Shown piece by piece: positions 37,099-44,373 of a stretch of DNA of 64,000 bases. The stretch's first letter is position 1. Every line of letters starts with the position of its first letter. A program made the translations under genes and the position numbers. The notes beneath the pieces were generated by a model, which searched no databases, was not told the origin of the DNA, and saw only the letters and a program-made list of their open reading frames with translations. Source of the stretch: Sphingomonas sp. R647 (GTDB lineage: Bacteria; Pseudomonadota; Alphaproteobacteria; Sphingomonadales; Sphingomonadaceae); assembly GCF_020177055.1 (NCBI RefSeq), contig NZ_JAIQXT010000004.1, positions 248,001 through 312,000 of the forward strand, read 5' to 3'.

Positions 37099-37452
37099 TT
37101 ATTCTCCCTTCAGCGCGCGCTTGAGCGTGTCGATGCGGCCGTTGAGGAACGCGAGCGTCGTCTGATAGGCGACGGCATTCTCGGCAAAGGCGGTCTGTTC
37201 GGTGGCCAGCTCGACGGTGTTGCCGTCGAGGCTGGGCTGCAGCGGCACGCGGAACTTCGTCGCGCCGCTGATCGGATCGGCCCCGGCCATGCCCGGCGTT
37301 TCGATCGCGTCGAGCGCGGCGCGGAAGTCGATGTCCTTGGCCTTGTAGCCAGGGGTCGATGCGTTCGCGATGTTCGACGCGAGCACGCCCATGCGCTGCG
37401 AACGCACCTCGAGCGCAGCGCCGTGCACCCCGAAGAGACTGTTGCTACCCAT
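37099..37452 (-). CDS. flgB: Flagellar proximal rod protein FlgB
   Basis: First rod gene of the minus-strand operon, 117 residues: MGSNSLFGVHGAALEVRSQR, MGVLASNIANASTPGYKAKD, and FAENAVAYQTTLAFLNGR. ATG 37452 is chosen because GAGGA lies eight bases upstream; a further ATG five codons earlier has no such site. A sigma-54 promoter lies about 40 bp upstream. Confidence 0.94.
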   Translation of the reverse strand: MGSNSLFGVHGAALEVRSQRMGVLASNIANASTPGYKAKDIDFRAALDAIETPGMAGADPISGATKFRVPLQPSLDGNTVELATEQTAFAENAVAYQTTLAFLNGRIDTLKRALKGE

Positions 37453-37488
37453 GAAAACGGTCCTCATGCCTGTGTTCGGGCAGTTCCT

Positions 37489-37504
37489 AGCAATGGGCGT
37501 GCCA
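37489..37504 (-). promoter_or_regulatory. Sigma-54 promoter of the flgB operon
   Basis: On the minus strand TGGCACG-CCCA-TTGCT matches the -24/-12 consensus (TGGCACG-N4-TTGCA/T) at every invariant position, with GG and GC ten bases apart. It lies 37-52 bp before the flgB ATG, so the leader is normal. It should drive flgB through flgL and probably motAB. Confidence 0.88.
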
Positions 37505-37535
37505 GTTTGTGGGGAGTGCGCCGCAATCGCCGCAA

Positions 37536-37605
37536 TTGCCGCTTTGGCCGGTGCGGGCGGCAAGCGTTTGCCGGGCGGCGGCAGCGGATTTGCCGCTTTT
37601 GCCGG
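37536..37605. promoter_or_regulatory. Cluster of TTGCCG/CGGCAA half-sites (putative enhancer) between flgB and motA2
   Basis: Half-sites are at 37536-37541 (TTGCCG), 37558-37563 (CGGCAA), 37567-37573 (TTTGCCG), 37589-37595 (TTTGCCG) and 37597-37605 (TTTTGCCGG). The cluster lies between two divergent sigma-54 elements, 30-110 bp upstream of each. Similar clusters accompany the sltF and fliK promoters. Likely binding sites for the FlbD/FleQ-type activator; inference from recurrence and position. Confidence 0.6.
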
Positions 37606-37647
37606 TTGTCGCCGCACCTGCCGGGCTTTCCAGCGGCGCGCGCCATT

Positions 37648-37663
37648 TGGCCCGGCGCTTGCA
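37648..37663 (+). promoter_or_regulatory. Candidate sigma-54 promoter of motA2-motB2-flgA
   Basis: TGGCCCG-GCGC-TTGCA has the invariant GG and GC ten bases apart. The expected transcription start would be about 37674, only two bases before the ATG at 37676. That would make the mRNA essentially leaderless and leave the AAAGAGG ribosome-binding site untranscribed. The match is good but this spacing lowers confidence. Confidence 0.55.
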
Positions 37664-37675
37664 AAGAGGTCGCGC

Positions 37676-38362
37676 ATGAATAGTGCCCCACCCGCCGATC
37701 TCGCCGCGCTGGCTCCGCTCGATGCATCCGTGCTGCTCGACCCGCTGGCGCTCGCCATCGTGCTGGGCGGGACGGCCGCCAGTGTGCTGCTGCGCCACCG
37801 GCTGTCGGATGTCGGGCGTGGGCTGGTCGCGCTCAAGACCTTGCTGCGCCGCCCGTTTGACGCCGCGCCGCTGATCGCGCAGGCCGCGTCGCTGGAAAAG
37901 ATCGCGCGTCGCCACGGGCTGATCGCGCTCGACCGCTCGGTGATCGACGACCCCGATATGGCCGCAGCGGTCGCGGCGGCAGTCGATGGCGCGAGCCCTT
38001 CCGAGATCGAGGCGATCGTCCGCGACCGCGCCGCATCGCGTGCCGAACGGCATCGCGCGGTGATCGAGCTGTGGAGCGGTGTGGCCGAGGCTGCGCCCGC
38101 CATGGGCCTGATCGGCACCATCCTGGGCCTGGTCCGCATGTTCGCGGCGATGGATAACCCCGACCGGATCGGCGCGGCGATGGCGGTGGCGCTGCTCGCC
38201 ACCCTCTATGGCGCGCTGCTCGCCAATCTGGTCGCGATGCCGATTGTTGCACGGCTCAAGCGCCTCGCGCGGGTCGAGGCGACCGAGCGGCTGCGGGTCG
38301 CAGCCCCGATGGCGCGCCTCGCCACGCTCGAACGCGCGCGCAAGCGTGAGATGGCGGCATGA
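37676..38362 (+). CDS. MotA/TolQ/ExbB-family stator protein (second copy)
   Basis: A 228-residue MotA-like channel protein: an N-terminal helix (LLDPLALAIVLGGTAASVLL), a cytoplasmic loop, and two helices near the end (APAMGLIGTILGLVRMFAAM and AVALLATLYGALLANLVAMP), the MotA/ExbB signature. It is distinct from motA at 27655-28518. It overlaps the following MotB-like gene by four bases and shares its divergent intergenic region with flgB, so it is part of the flagellar system, probably an alternative or auxiliary stator. Confidence 0.86.
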   Translation: MNSAPPADLAALAPLDASVLLDPLALAIVLGGTAASVLLRHRLSDVGRGLVALKTLLRRPFDAAPLIAQAASLEKIARRHGLIALDRSVIDDPDMAAAVAAAVDGASPSEIEAIVRDRAASRAERHRAVIELWSGVAEAAPAMGLIGTILGLVRMFAAMDNPDRIGAAMAVALLATLYGALLANLVAMPIVARLKRLARVEATERLRVAAPMARLATLERARKREMAA

Positions 38363-38901
38363 GTGCAGCGCTCTCCCCTGACAGCTGGGACGACATTGCC
38401 CCTGCGCGCTCGGTGTGGCTGATCACGCTCGCCGATCTCGCGCTGTTGCTTGTCGGCTTCTTCGTCCTGCTGCAGGCACACCGTGAGGTGGACCGCACCC
38501 GCTTGCTCGCCGGCCTGCGCAGCGGGTTCGGGGTCGAAGCGCCCGCTCCGATCGACCCGATGGCGGTCGCCCGTGCGCGGGTCGAGGGCTATGCCCCCGG
38601 CAGTGCCCAGGCTGACCTGACCGCGACGATCGCCTGGGCACGCGACGCCGCGCGCGACAAACGGACGGTCATCACCATCACCGGATCGACCGCGCCGACC
38701 GGCGATGTCGATCCGCGCACCGGCAGCGCCGCCATCCTCGCCGCCGATCGCGCGCGCGCAGTCGCCGCTGCCTTGGTCGCACAAGGCGCGGTCGCACCGT
38801 CGCGCCTGATTCTTCGCGTCGCGCCCGGCACCAGCCGCACCGTGACCCTGTCCGTCGGCTTTGCCGGCGATCCCGAAATCCAAGCTGGAGATCCGCAATG
38901 A
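38359..38901 (+). CDS. MotB-like protein (second copy)
   Basis: A 180-residue protein with a single transmembrane helix carrying the conserved Asp (ITLADLALLLVGFFVLLQAH), as in MotB. The C-terminal part (RTVITITGSTAPTGD, RARAVAAALVAQGAV) resembles a shortened, diverged OmpA-like domain without an obvious full peptidoglycan-binding motif. The paired MotA-like gene precedes it, and flgA follows with a four-base overlap. Confidence 0.82.
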   Translation: MSAALSPDSWDDIAPARSVWLITLADLALLLVGFFVLLQAHREVDRTRLLAGLRSGFGVEAPAPIDPMAVARARVEGYAPGSAQADLTATIAWARDAARDKRTVITITGSTAPTGDVDPRTGSAAILAADRARAVAAALVAQGAVAPSRLILRVAPGTSRTVTLSVGFAGDPEIQAGDPQ

Positions 38902-39407
38902 TCGCACTCCTGATCGCCCTGTCCGGCCCTGCCGCGTTCCAGTCGACCGAGACGCTCGACCAGCTGGTCGAACGCTTTGCTGGTGCCCCGATCGGGGCCG
39001 AAGGCGGCGCGCGCGCTGCCGTGGACAAACGCCTCAAGCTCGCGGCCTGCGACACGCCGCAGCTCAGCTGGCGCTCGCCGGCAGAGGATGCAGTGGTGAT
39101 CCGGTGCCAGGGGCCGCAGCAATGGCGCGTCTTCGTCGCGATCAACGCGCTGCCCAAGGTCGCACCAACCGCAGTCGCCGCCGCGCCCACGCCGGTCGCG
39201 GCCAAGCCTGAACTGGTGATCCGCCGCGGCGATCCGGTGATGCTGGAGGCGGGCGCCGCCGGCTTCTCGATCACGCGTGAAGGGCTGGCGATGGCCGACG
39301 CTGCGGTCGGCGGCCGCGTGCTGGTCAAGACCGACGACAAACGCCCGCCCGTTGCGGCAATCGCGCTAAGCCCGGGCCGCGCTCGCCTGCCGGGCTTTGG
39401 GGACTGA
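38898..39407 (+). CDS. flgA: Flagellar P-ring chaperone FlgA
   Basis: Periplasmic protein needed for P-ring assembly, 169 residues. It starts with a short hydrophobic leader (MIALLIALSGPAAFQS), has the KRLKLAACDTPQLSW segment with the conserved disulfide Cys and a second Cys in VIRCQG, and a C-terminal SAF-like domain (VIRRGDPVMLEAGAAGFSIT, VGGRVLVKT). It overlaps motB2 by four bases. Confidence 0.9.
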   Translation: MIALLIALSGPAAFQSTETLDQLVERFAGAPIGAEGGARAAVDKRLKLAACDTPQLSWRSPAEDAVVIRCQGPQQWRVFVAINALPKVAPTAVAAAPTPVAAKPELVIRRGDPVMLEAGAAGFSITREGLAMADAAVGGRVLVKTDDKRPPVAAIALSPGRARLPGFGD

Positions 39408-39509
39408 TTTCCCAAGGCGGCAGAAAAAATCGCTGCCCGCGCATTTTTCCCTAAAGCTCCCCGTCAAAGCGTCGTTTTCGCGTATGTCCGCAGAAAAAGG
39501 GTCGCAGAC

Positions 39510-39794
39510 ATGGTGGATCCAGTCGGCTTTAAGCCTGCATCACTCGCCCCCCGGCTCACGCCGGTGGCCGCTGCCGCGCCCGTGCGCCAGGCGGAGGGTG
39601 CAACGCAGGCCGCCAATACCAGTGCCGCCGCGTCGCTGACCCAATCAGCTGCGGCCAGCGCCCCGGTCGATGCCGATCGCGTCGCGCGGATCAAGAAGGC
39701 GATTGCCGATGGCAATTTCCCGCTGGTCCCCTCGACGATTGCCGACCGGCTGATCGCACTCAAGCTGCAGTGGAACCCGAATGACGCGGCATGA
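39510..39794 (+). CDS. flgM: Anti-sigma-28 factor FlgM
   Basis: Inhibitor of FliA that is exported once the hook is complete. The 94-residue protein has an Ala-rich, low-complexity N-terminal half and the family C-terminus (VDADRVARIKKAIADGNFPL, PSTIADRLIALK). The 102-bp gap before it (39408-39509) has no clear promoter motif. It overlaps flgN by 14 bases. Confidence 0.9.
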   Translation: MVDPVGFKPASLAPRLTPVAAAAPVRQAEGATQAANTSAAASLTQSAAASAPVDADRVARIKKAIADGNFPLVPSTIADRLIALKLQWNPNDAA

Positions 39795-40101
39795 CGCCCT
39801 GATCCGCGTGATCGAGGCCCTCCACGCCGAGATCGCTGCGCTGAAGGCGAACGACGTCGCCGCGCTCGAACGGGCAACGCGCGACAAATTGATCGGGATC
39901 GAGGCGGTGGGGGCCGCCAATGACGACAATCCCGCGCTGTCGGGCGAGCTCAAGGCGCTCGCCGAGGAAGCGCACCGGCTCAACGAGAGCTGCCGCATTT
40001 ACGTCAACCTGATGGCCGCCAATGTGCGGCGGCGGCTGACGGCACTGACCGGCAATGATTTGCCGTCTTACCGGCCTGCAATTGCCGGTGGTTATGGCTG
40101 A
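39781..40101 (+). CDS. flgN: FlgN-like export chaperone
   Basis: A 106-residue, all-helical protein resembling FlgN, the chaperone for FlgK and FlgL. It begins with MTRHDALIRVIEALHAEIAA and contains coiled-coil helices ending in LMAANVRRRLTALTG. It overlaps flgM, the usual partner. Sequence identity to FlgN is weak and the call relies partly on context. Confidence 0.75.
   Translation: MTRHDALIRVIEALHAEIAALKANDVAALERATRDKLIGIEAVGAANDDNPALSGELKALAEEAHRLNESCRIYVNLMAANVRRRLTALTGNDLPSYRPAIAGGYG
40049..40088. promoter_or_regulatory. TTGCCG/CGGCAA half-sites (putative enhancer) upstream of sltF
   Basis: CCGGCAA (40049-40055) and TTTGCCG (40059-40065) form an inverted repeat CGGCAA-TGA-TTTGCCG, and TTGCCGG follows at 40082-40088. 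They lie inside the 3' end of flgN, 65-105 bp upstream of the sigma-54 element at 40153. The same CGGCAA-N3-TTTGCCG arrangement occurs by the fliK promoter. Confidence 0.6.
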
Positions 40102-40152
40102 GTAGGCCTCGCTGAGACGCTGCGGGGCACCGACTCGCTCTCCTGACAGATC

Positions 40153-40168
40153 TGGCACGGCTCTTGCT
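40153..40168 (+). promoter_or_regulatory. Sigma-54 promoter of sltF-flhA-fliA
   Basis: TGGCACG-GCTC-TTGCT matches the sigma-54 consensus at all key positions, with the -12 GC 38 bp before the sltF ATG. It would drive the flagellar transglycosylase, the export-gate gene flhA and the sigma-28 gene. Confidence 0.88.
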
Positions 40169-40205
40169 GATCTCCCCGAACCCAAGGGGATGAGAAGCAA
40201 GGCCT

Positions 40206-41081
40206 ATGACCGTACCTTCGATCGGAGCCAGAACGAACGTCACCACGGCGATTGCGACGGCGAGCCAGAAGACCGGCATCGACTTCAACTATCTGCTCGG
40301 CCAAGCACAGGTCGAAAGCGGCATGCGTGCCGATGCGCGCGCGCGCACCTCCAGCGCCACCGGCCTGTATCAGTTCATCGAACAAAGCTGGCTCGGTGTG
40401 GTCAAGGACCATGGCGAAAAGCACGGCCTGGGCTGGGCGGCGGACAGCATCCGCCAGACCGCCAATGGCCGCTTCACCGTGTCCGACCCGGCGACCCGCC
40501 AGGCGATCCTGTCGTTGCGCAACGATCCGCAGGCCGCCTCGCTGATGGCCGCCGAACATGCCAGCGACAACAAGGACGCGCTGGAATCATTGCTGGGTCG
40601 CGAGGCGACCGGCACTGACCTGTACATGGCGCATTTCCTCGGCATCGGTGGCGCACGCAAATTCTTGCGCGCGATGGACGCCGATCCCACGCGCGGCGCG
40701 GCGAGCCTGTTCCCCGCCGCCGCACGCGCCAACCGCAACATCTTCTACGCCTCGGACGGATCGCAGCGTTCGCTCGGGCAAATCTATGAGCGCTTCGCCG
40801 GCAAGCTCGATCGCGGCGCCGCTGCGGTCGGCGGGACCGGTGCCGCGTCGGGCAGCATCGACGCGAAGTTCCAGACGCTCGTCGCCTCGCTGGGCGAGGA
40901 TGTCGAGGTGGTGCTGGGCAATGAGGCGGTCGGGCAGGACCGTGGCTGGCTGACCACGCTCGACCGGCTGGAGAATGCAGGGCGGCTCAAGGCATCGACG
41001 ATGCCGACGGTCAATCCGCTGCGCCCGACGCCGGAAACCGCCCGGCTCGCCTATCTCATGCTCGCACAGATGGGGGCCTGA
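40206..41081 (+). CDS. sltF: Flagellar lytic transglycosylase (SLT domain)
   Basis: A 291-residue protein with a lysozyme-like SLT domain: FNYLLGQAQVESGMRADARA with the catalytic Glu (QVESG), ATGLYQFIEQSWL, and a conserved YMAHFLGIGGARKFL. It probably opens peptidoglycan for rod passage, the task done by the C-terminal half of FlgJ in enterobacteria. No classical signal peptide is seen, so export may use the flagellar apparatus or an unrecognised leader. It heads an operon with flhA and fliA. The symbol follows the Rhodobacter enzyme and is a functional inference. Confidence 0.85.
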   Translation: MTVPSIGARTNVTTAIATASQKTGIDFNYLLGQAQVESGMRADARARTSSATGLYQFIEQSWLGVVKDHGEKHGLGWAADSIRQTANGRFTVSDPATRQAILSLRNDPQAASLMAAEHASDNKDALESLLGREATGTDLYMAHFLGIGGARKFLRAMDADPTRGAASLFPAAARANRNIFYASDGSQRSLGQIYERFAGKLDRGAAAVGGTGAASGSIDAKFQTLVASLGEDVEVVLGNEAVGQDRGWLTTLDRLENAGRLKASTMPTVNPLRPTPETARLAYLMLAQMGA

Positions 41082-41087
41082 TCCGCA

Positions 41088-43178
41088 ATGAACGCAGCGA
41101 CCCTTCAGGGGGGCATCCTCCCCGCACTGCGCAACTTCGCGCTGCCCATCGCCATCCTCGTGCTGGTGGGCATGATGGTCGTGCCGGTGCCGACCTTCCT
41201 GCTCGACACCTTCTTCATCATGAACATCATCATCAGCCTCGCCGTGCTGATGGTCGCGCTGAACGCGCAAAAGCCGCTCGATTTCTCCGCTTTCCCGACC
41301 GTGCTGCTGTTCGCGACGTTGTTCCGGCTCGGCCTCAACGTCGCCTCGACCCGCGTCGTGCTGGGCCATGGCCATGAGGGCGAAGCGGCGGCGGGCCATG
41401 TGATCGAGGCGTTCGGGACGTTCATGATCGGCGGCGATTATGTCGTCGGCCTGTTCGTCTTCGCGATCCTGATCATCATCAACATGATCGTCGTGACCAA
41501 GGGCGCGGGGCGCGTGTCGGAAGTGTCGGCGCGCTTCACCCTCGACGCCTTGCCGGGCAAGCAGATGGCGATCGACGCCGACCTCAACGCCGGCCTGATC
41601 ACCCCCGACGAAGCCAAGGCGCGCCGGATCGAAGTGTCGACCGAAGCCGATTTCTACGGCGCGATGGACGGTTCGTCCAAGTTCGTGAAGGGCGACGCGG
41701 TCGCGGGCCTGCTGATCCTGTTCATCAACATCATCGGCGGCCTGATCCTGGGGCCACTCAGCCACGGCATGTCGCTGGGCGAGGCGGCGCAGACCTATGT
41801 GCTGCTGGCGATCGGCGACGCACTGGTCGCGCAGATCCCGGCGTTGCTGCTCTCGATCGCCGCCGCCGCGATCGTCACGCGGGTTAGCGCGAACAAGGAT
41901 CAGGATCTGACCGGTCAGATCGGCAGCCAGTTCGCCAGCCACCGCACCTGGACCCCGGTCGCGGTGATCACCGGCCTGCTCGCCTTCCTCCCCGGCATGC
42001 CCGCTTTCATCATCCTGCCCGCCGCTGCCGGTTCGGGCTATATGGCGTGGAAGATGTGGCGCGCGAGCACGCTGCCGCCGCCCCCCGCCATTGTCGAGGC
42101 CGCCGAACCCGTCGATCCCTCGCGGATTGGCTGGGACGAGGTCACCGACAATATGCAGGTGATGATCGATATCGGCTATGGGCTGGTCCCGCTGGTCGAT
42201 GAGCGGCGCGGCGGCGCGCTGATGGGCCGGATCACCGGCGTGCGGCGCCAGCTGTCGAAGGAACTAGGCTTCGTCGTGCCGCAGGTGCGCGTGCGCGACG
42301 ACATCAACATGGCCCCCTATGCCTATCGCATCGTCGTCGGCGGCGTGGTGATCGGGGAAGACAGCGTCTCGCCCGACGAGATGCTGGCGCTCGACACCGG
42401 GCAGGCGGTCGGTTCGCTGCCCGGCAAGCATGCCAAGGACCCGACCTTCGGCCTCGACGCGATGTGGATTTCGCCCGCCGATGCCGATGCGGCAACGGGG
42501 CAGGGCTGGCTGGTGGTCGATCCCGGCACGGTGATGGCGACGCACCTCAATCAGGCGCTGATCTCGAACGCCTCCGACCTGCTCGGCCCGGACGAGGTGC
42601 AGGCGCTGCTCGACGGTCTGCGCGAACGTGCGGCGCAGCTGGTCGCCTCGCTCTCGCCCAACCCGCTGCCGATCACGACGCTGACGCAAGTGCTGCGCGG
42701 ATTGCTGGCCGAGAATATCCCGCTCAAGGAGTTCCGCCGCATCGCCGCCGCGATCGCGCTCGCCGCGCAAAAGACGGCGGACGCCGACGAAATCGTCGAG
42801 CTGATCCGTCCGGAGCTTGGCCCGCTGATCATCCAGCGGCTGTGCGGGGTGCGCGAGCCGCTGCGCGTGATGACGCTGGAGGGCCAGCTTGAGGCGCTGC
42901 TGGGTCAGGCGATCCGCTCCGACCCGTCGAAGCGCCACACGATCGAACCCGACCTTGGCCGCCGCATCGTCGATGCGCTGCAGCGCGCCGCCCAGCCGCT
43001 CGTCGCCGAGGCCAAGCCGTTCGCGTTGGTCGTTCAGCCGACGATCCGCATCGCAATCCGCAAACTCGTCCGCACCGTCCTGCCCGACACCCCGGTGCTG
43101 AGCTTCTTTGAAGTGCCCGAGGACAAGTCGGTCGAGGTCGTCGCCGTGATCGGCGCACCGGAGGCACTTGCCGCATGA
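41088..43178 (+). CDS. flhA: Flagellar export gate protein FlhA
   Basis: Major membrane component of the flagellar type III export gate, 696 residues. It has about eight N-terminal membrane helices with the FHIPEP region (LFRLGLNVASTRVVL, ARFTLDALPGKQMAIDADLN), followed by the cytoplasmic four-domain ring-forming part (from about 340) including PQVRVRDDINMAPYAYRI. It starts six bases after sltF. Confidence 0.98.
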   Translation: MNAATLQGGILPALRNFALPIAILVLVGMMVVPVPTFLLDTFFIMNIIISLAVLMVALNAQKPLDFSAFPTVLLFATLFRLGLNVASTRVVLGHGHEGEAAAGHVIEAFGTFMIGGDYVVGLFVFAILIIINMIVVTKGAGRVSEVSARFTLDALPGKQMAIDADLNAGLITPDEAKARRIEVSTEADFYGAMDGSSKFVKGDAVAGLLILFINIIGGLILGPLSHGMSLGEAAQTYVLLAIGDALVAQIPALLLSIAAAAIVTRVSANKDQDLTGQIGSQFASHRTWTPVAVITGLLAFLPGMPAFIILPAAAGSGYMAWKMWRASTLPPPPAIVEAAEPVDPSRIGWDEVTDNMQVMIDIGYGLVPLVDERRGGALMGRITGVRRQLSKELGFVVPQVRVRDDINMAPYAYRIVVGGVVIGEDSVSPDEMLALDTGQAVGSLPGKHAKDPTFGLDAMWISPADADAATGQGWLVVDPGTVMATHLNQALISNASDLLGPDEVQALLDGLRERAAQLVASLSPNPLPITTLTQVLRGLLAENIPLKEFRRIAAAIALAAQKTADADEIVELIRPELGPLIIQRLCGVREPLRVMTLEGQLEALLGQAIRSDPSKRHTIEPDLGRRIVDALQRAAQPLVAEAKPFALVVQPTIRIAIRKLVRTVLPDTPVLSFFEVPEDKSVEVVAVIGAPEALAA

Positions 43179-43915
43179 CCTATCAGCCTGCTCCGAATGA
43201 ATTCGCCATCACCTATGATCGCCGTGGCGACACGCGCCGCGACATGGACGCGCTGGTGCGCAAGCATATGCCGCTGGTGCGTCGGCTTGCCTGGCATGTC
43301 CATGGGTCGATGAGCACGCTGATCGATGTCGAAGATCTGGTCCAGATCGGGCTGGTCGCGCTGGTCGAGGCGGCGGGCAGCTTCGAGGATCGCGGCCTGG
43401 TGACCTTCGACCAGTATCTCCACACCCGCGTGCGCGGCGCGATGATCGACGAATTGCGCCGTCAGGCGACAATCACCCGCGGCGCGATGAAGCGCCGCCG
43501 CGCCTATCAGGACGCGGTCACCGCGCTCGCGGCGGACGGCGCTCGACCCGACGAGGCGGCGGTCGCATCGAAGCTGGGCGTCACGATCGACAAATTGCGC
43601 AGCGACTATGCGAGCGCAGAGGCGGTGCGGTTCGATTCGATCGACGATGTCTATTCGGACGAAGGCCCGTGGTTCATGTCCGACGAACCCGACGCCTTCG
43701 ACCAGCTCGCTGACGCCGACCAGCGCGAGGCGCTGATCGGCGCGATTTCCGAGCTGCCTGAAAAGGAGCAGCTGGTGGTGCAGCTCTATTATGTCGAGGA
43801 ACTCAACCTCGAGGAGATCGGCCAGATGCTCGGCGTCGGTGCGGCGCGCGTCTGCCAGATCAAGAAGAGCGCGCATGATCGGCTCAAGAAGGGGCTGATG
43901 CGGCGATTGGGGTGA
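43175..43915 (+). CDS. fliA: Flagellar sigma factor sigma-28
   Basis: RNA polymerase sigma factor for late flagellar genes, 246 residues. Region 2 (HMPLVRRLAWHVHG; DLVQIGLVALVEAA; TRVRGAMIDELRRQ) and region 4 (LPEKEQLVVQLYYVEELNLE, EIGQMLGVGAARVCQIKKSA) are complete. It overlaps flhA by four bases. FlgM, encoded nearby, is its antagonist. Confidence 0.97.
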   Translation: MTYQPAPNEFAITYDRRGDTRRDMDALVRKHMPLVRRLAWHVHGSMSTLIDVEDLVQIGLVALVEAAGSFEDRGLVTFDQYLHTRVRGAMIDELRRQATITRGAMKRRRAYQDAVTALAADGARPDEAAVASKLGVTIDKLRSDYASAEAVRFDSIDDVYSDEGPWFMSDEPDAFDQLADADQREALIGAISELPEKEQLVVQLYYVEELNLEEIGQMLGVGAARVCQIKKSAHDRLKKGLMRRLG

Positions 43916-43961
43916 TTCGCTTTTTGCGAGACAGTCGCGACTGGCATGCTACGCAAGCGGG

Positions 43962-44315
43962 GTGCGTCGCCATCTCTATCTGATTGCCGGGTTTCTGTGC
44001 CTTGGCCTTGCGGTGATCGGCGCGATCCTGCCGGTGATGCCGACGACGATCTTCGTCATCCTCGCCGCCTGGTGCTTCGCGCGCAGCTCGCCCGCGCTCG
44101 AACGGCGCCTGCTCGAACATCCGCGGTTCGGCCCGCATATTATACGCTGGCGTGAAAAGGGTGCGGTCAGCCGCAGCGGCAAGGTTGCCGCGACCATCGC
44201 CTTCGCGGTCAGCATCGTGTTGACGCTCGCGCTCACCGCCATGCCCTGGCCACTGATTCCGATCGCCGCAGCGGTGGTGATCGGCGGCTGGCTATGGACC
44301 CGGCCCGAAGCCTGA
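43962..44315 (+). CDS. YbaN-family (DUF454) inner-membrane protein
   Basis: A 117-residue membrane protein with the family pattern: an N-terminal helix pair (YLIAGFLCLGLAVIGAILPV and MPTTIFVILAAWCFARSSP), the loop RLLEHPRFGPHIIRWREKG, and two C-terminal helices. The function of the family is unknown. The start is a GTG at 43962. It may share the flhA-fliA transcript. Confidence 0.88.
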   Translation: MRRHLYLIAGFLCLGLAVIGAILPVMPTTIFVILAAWCFARSSPALERRLLEHPRFGPHIIRWREKGAVSRSGKVAATIAFAVSIVLTLALTAMPWPLIPIAAAVVIGGWLWTRPEA

Positions 44316-44373
44316 TGCCTTGCCCTGCGCGCAGTCCCCGTTAGGGTCGCGCGGTCAGTTTTAGGGGGACCCC

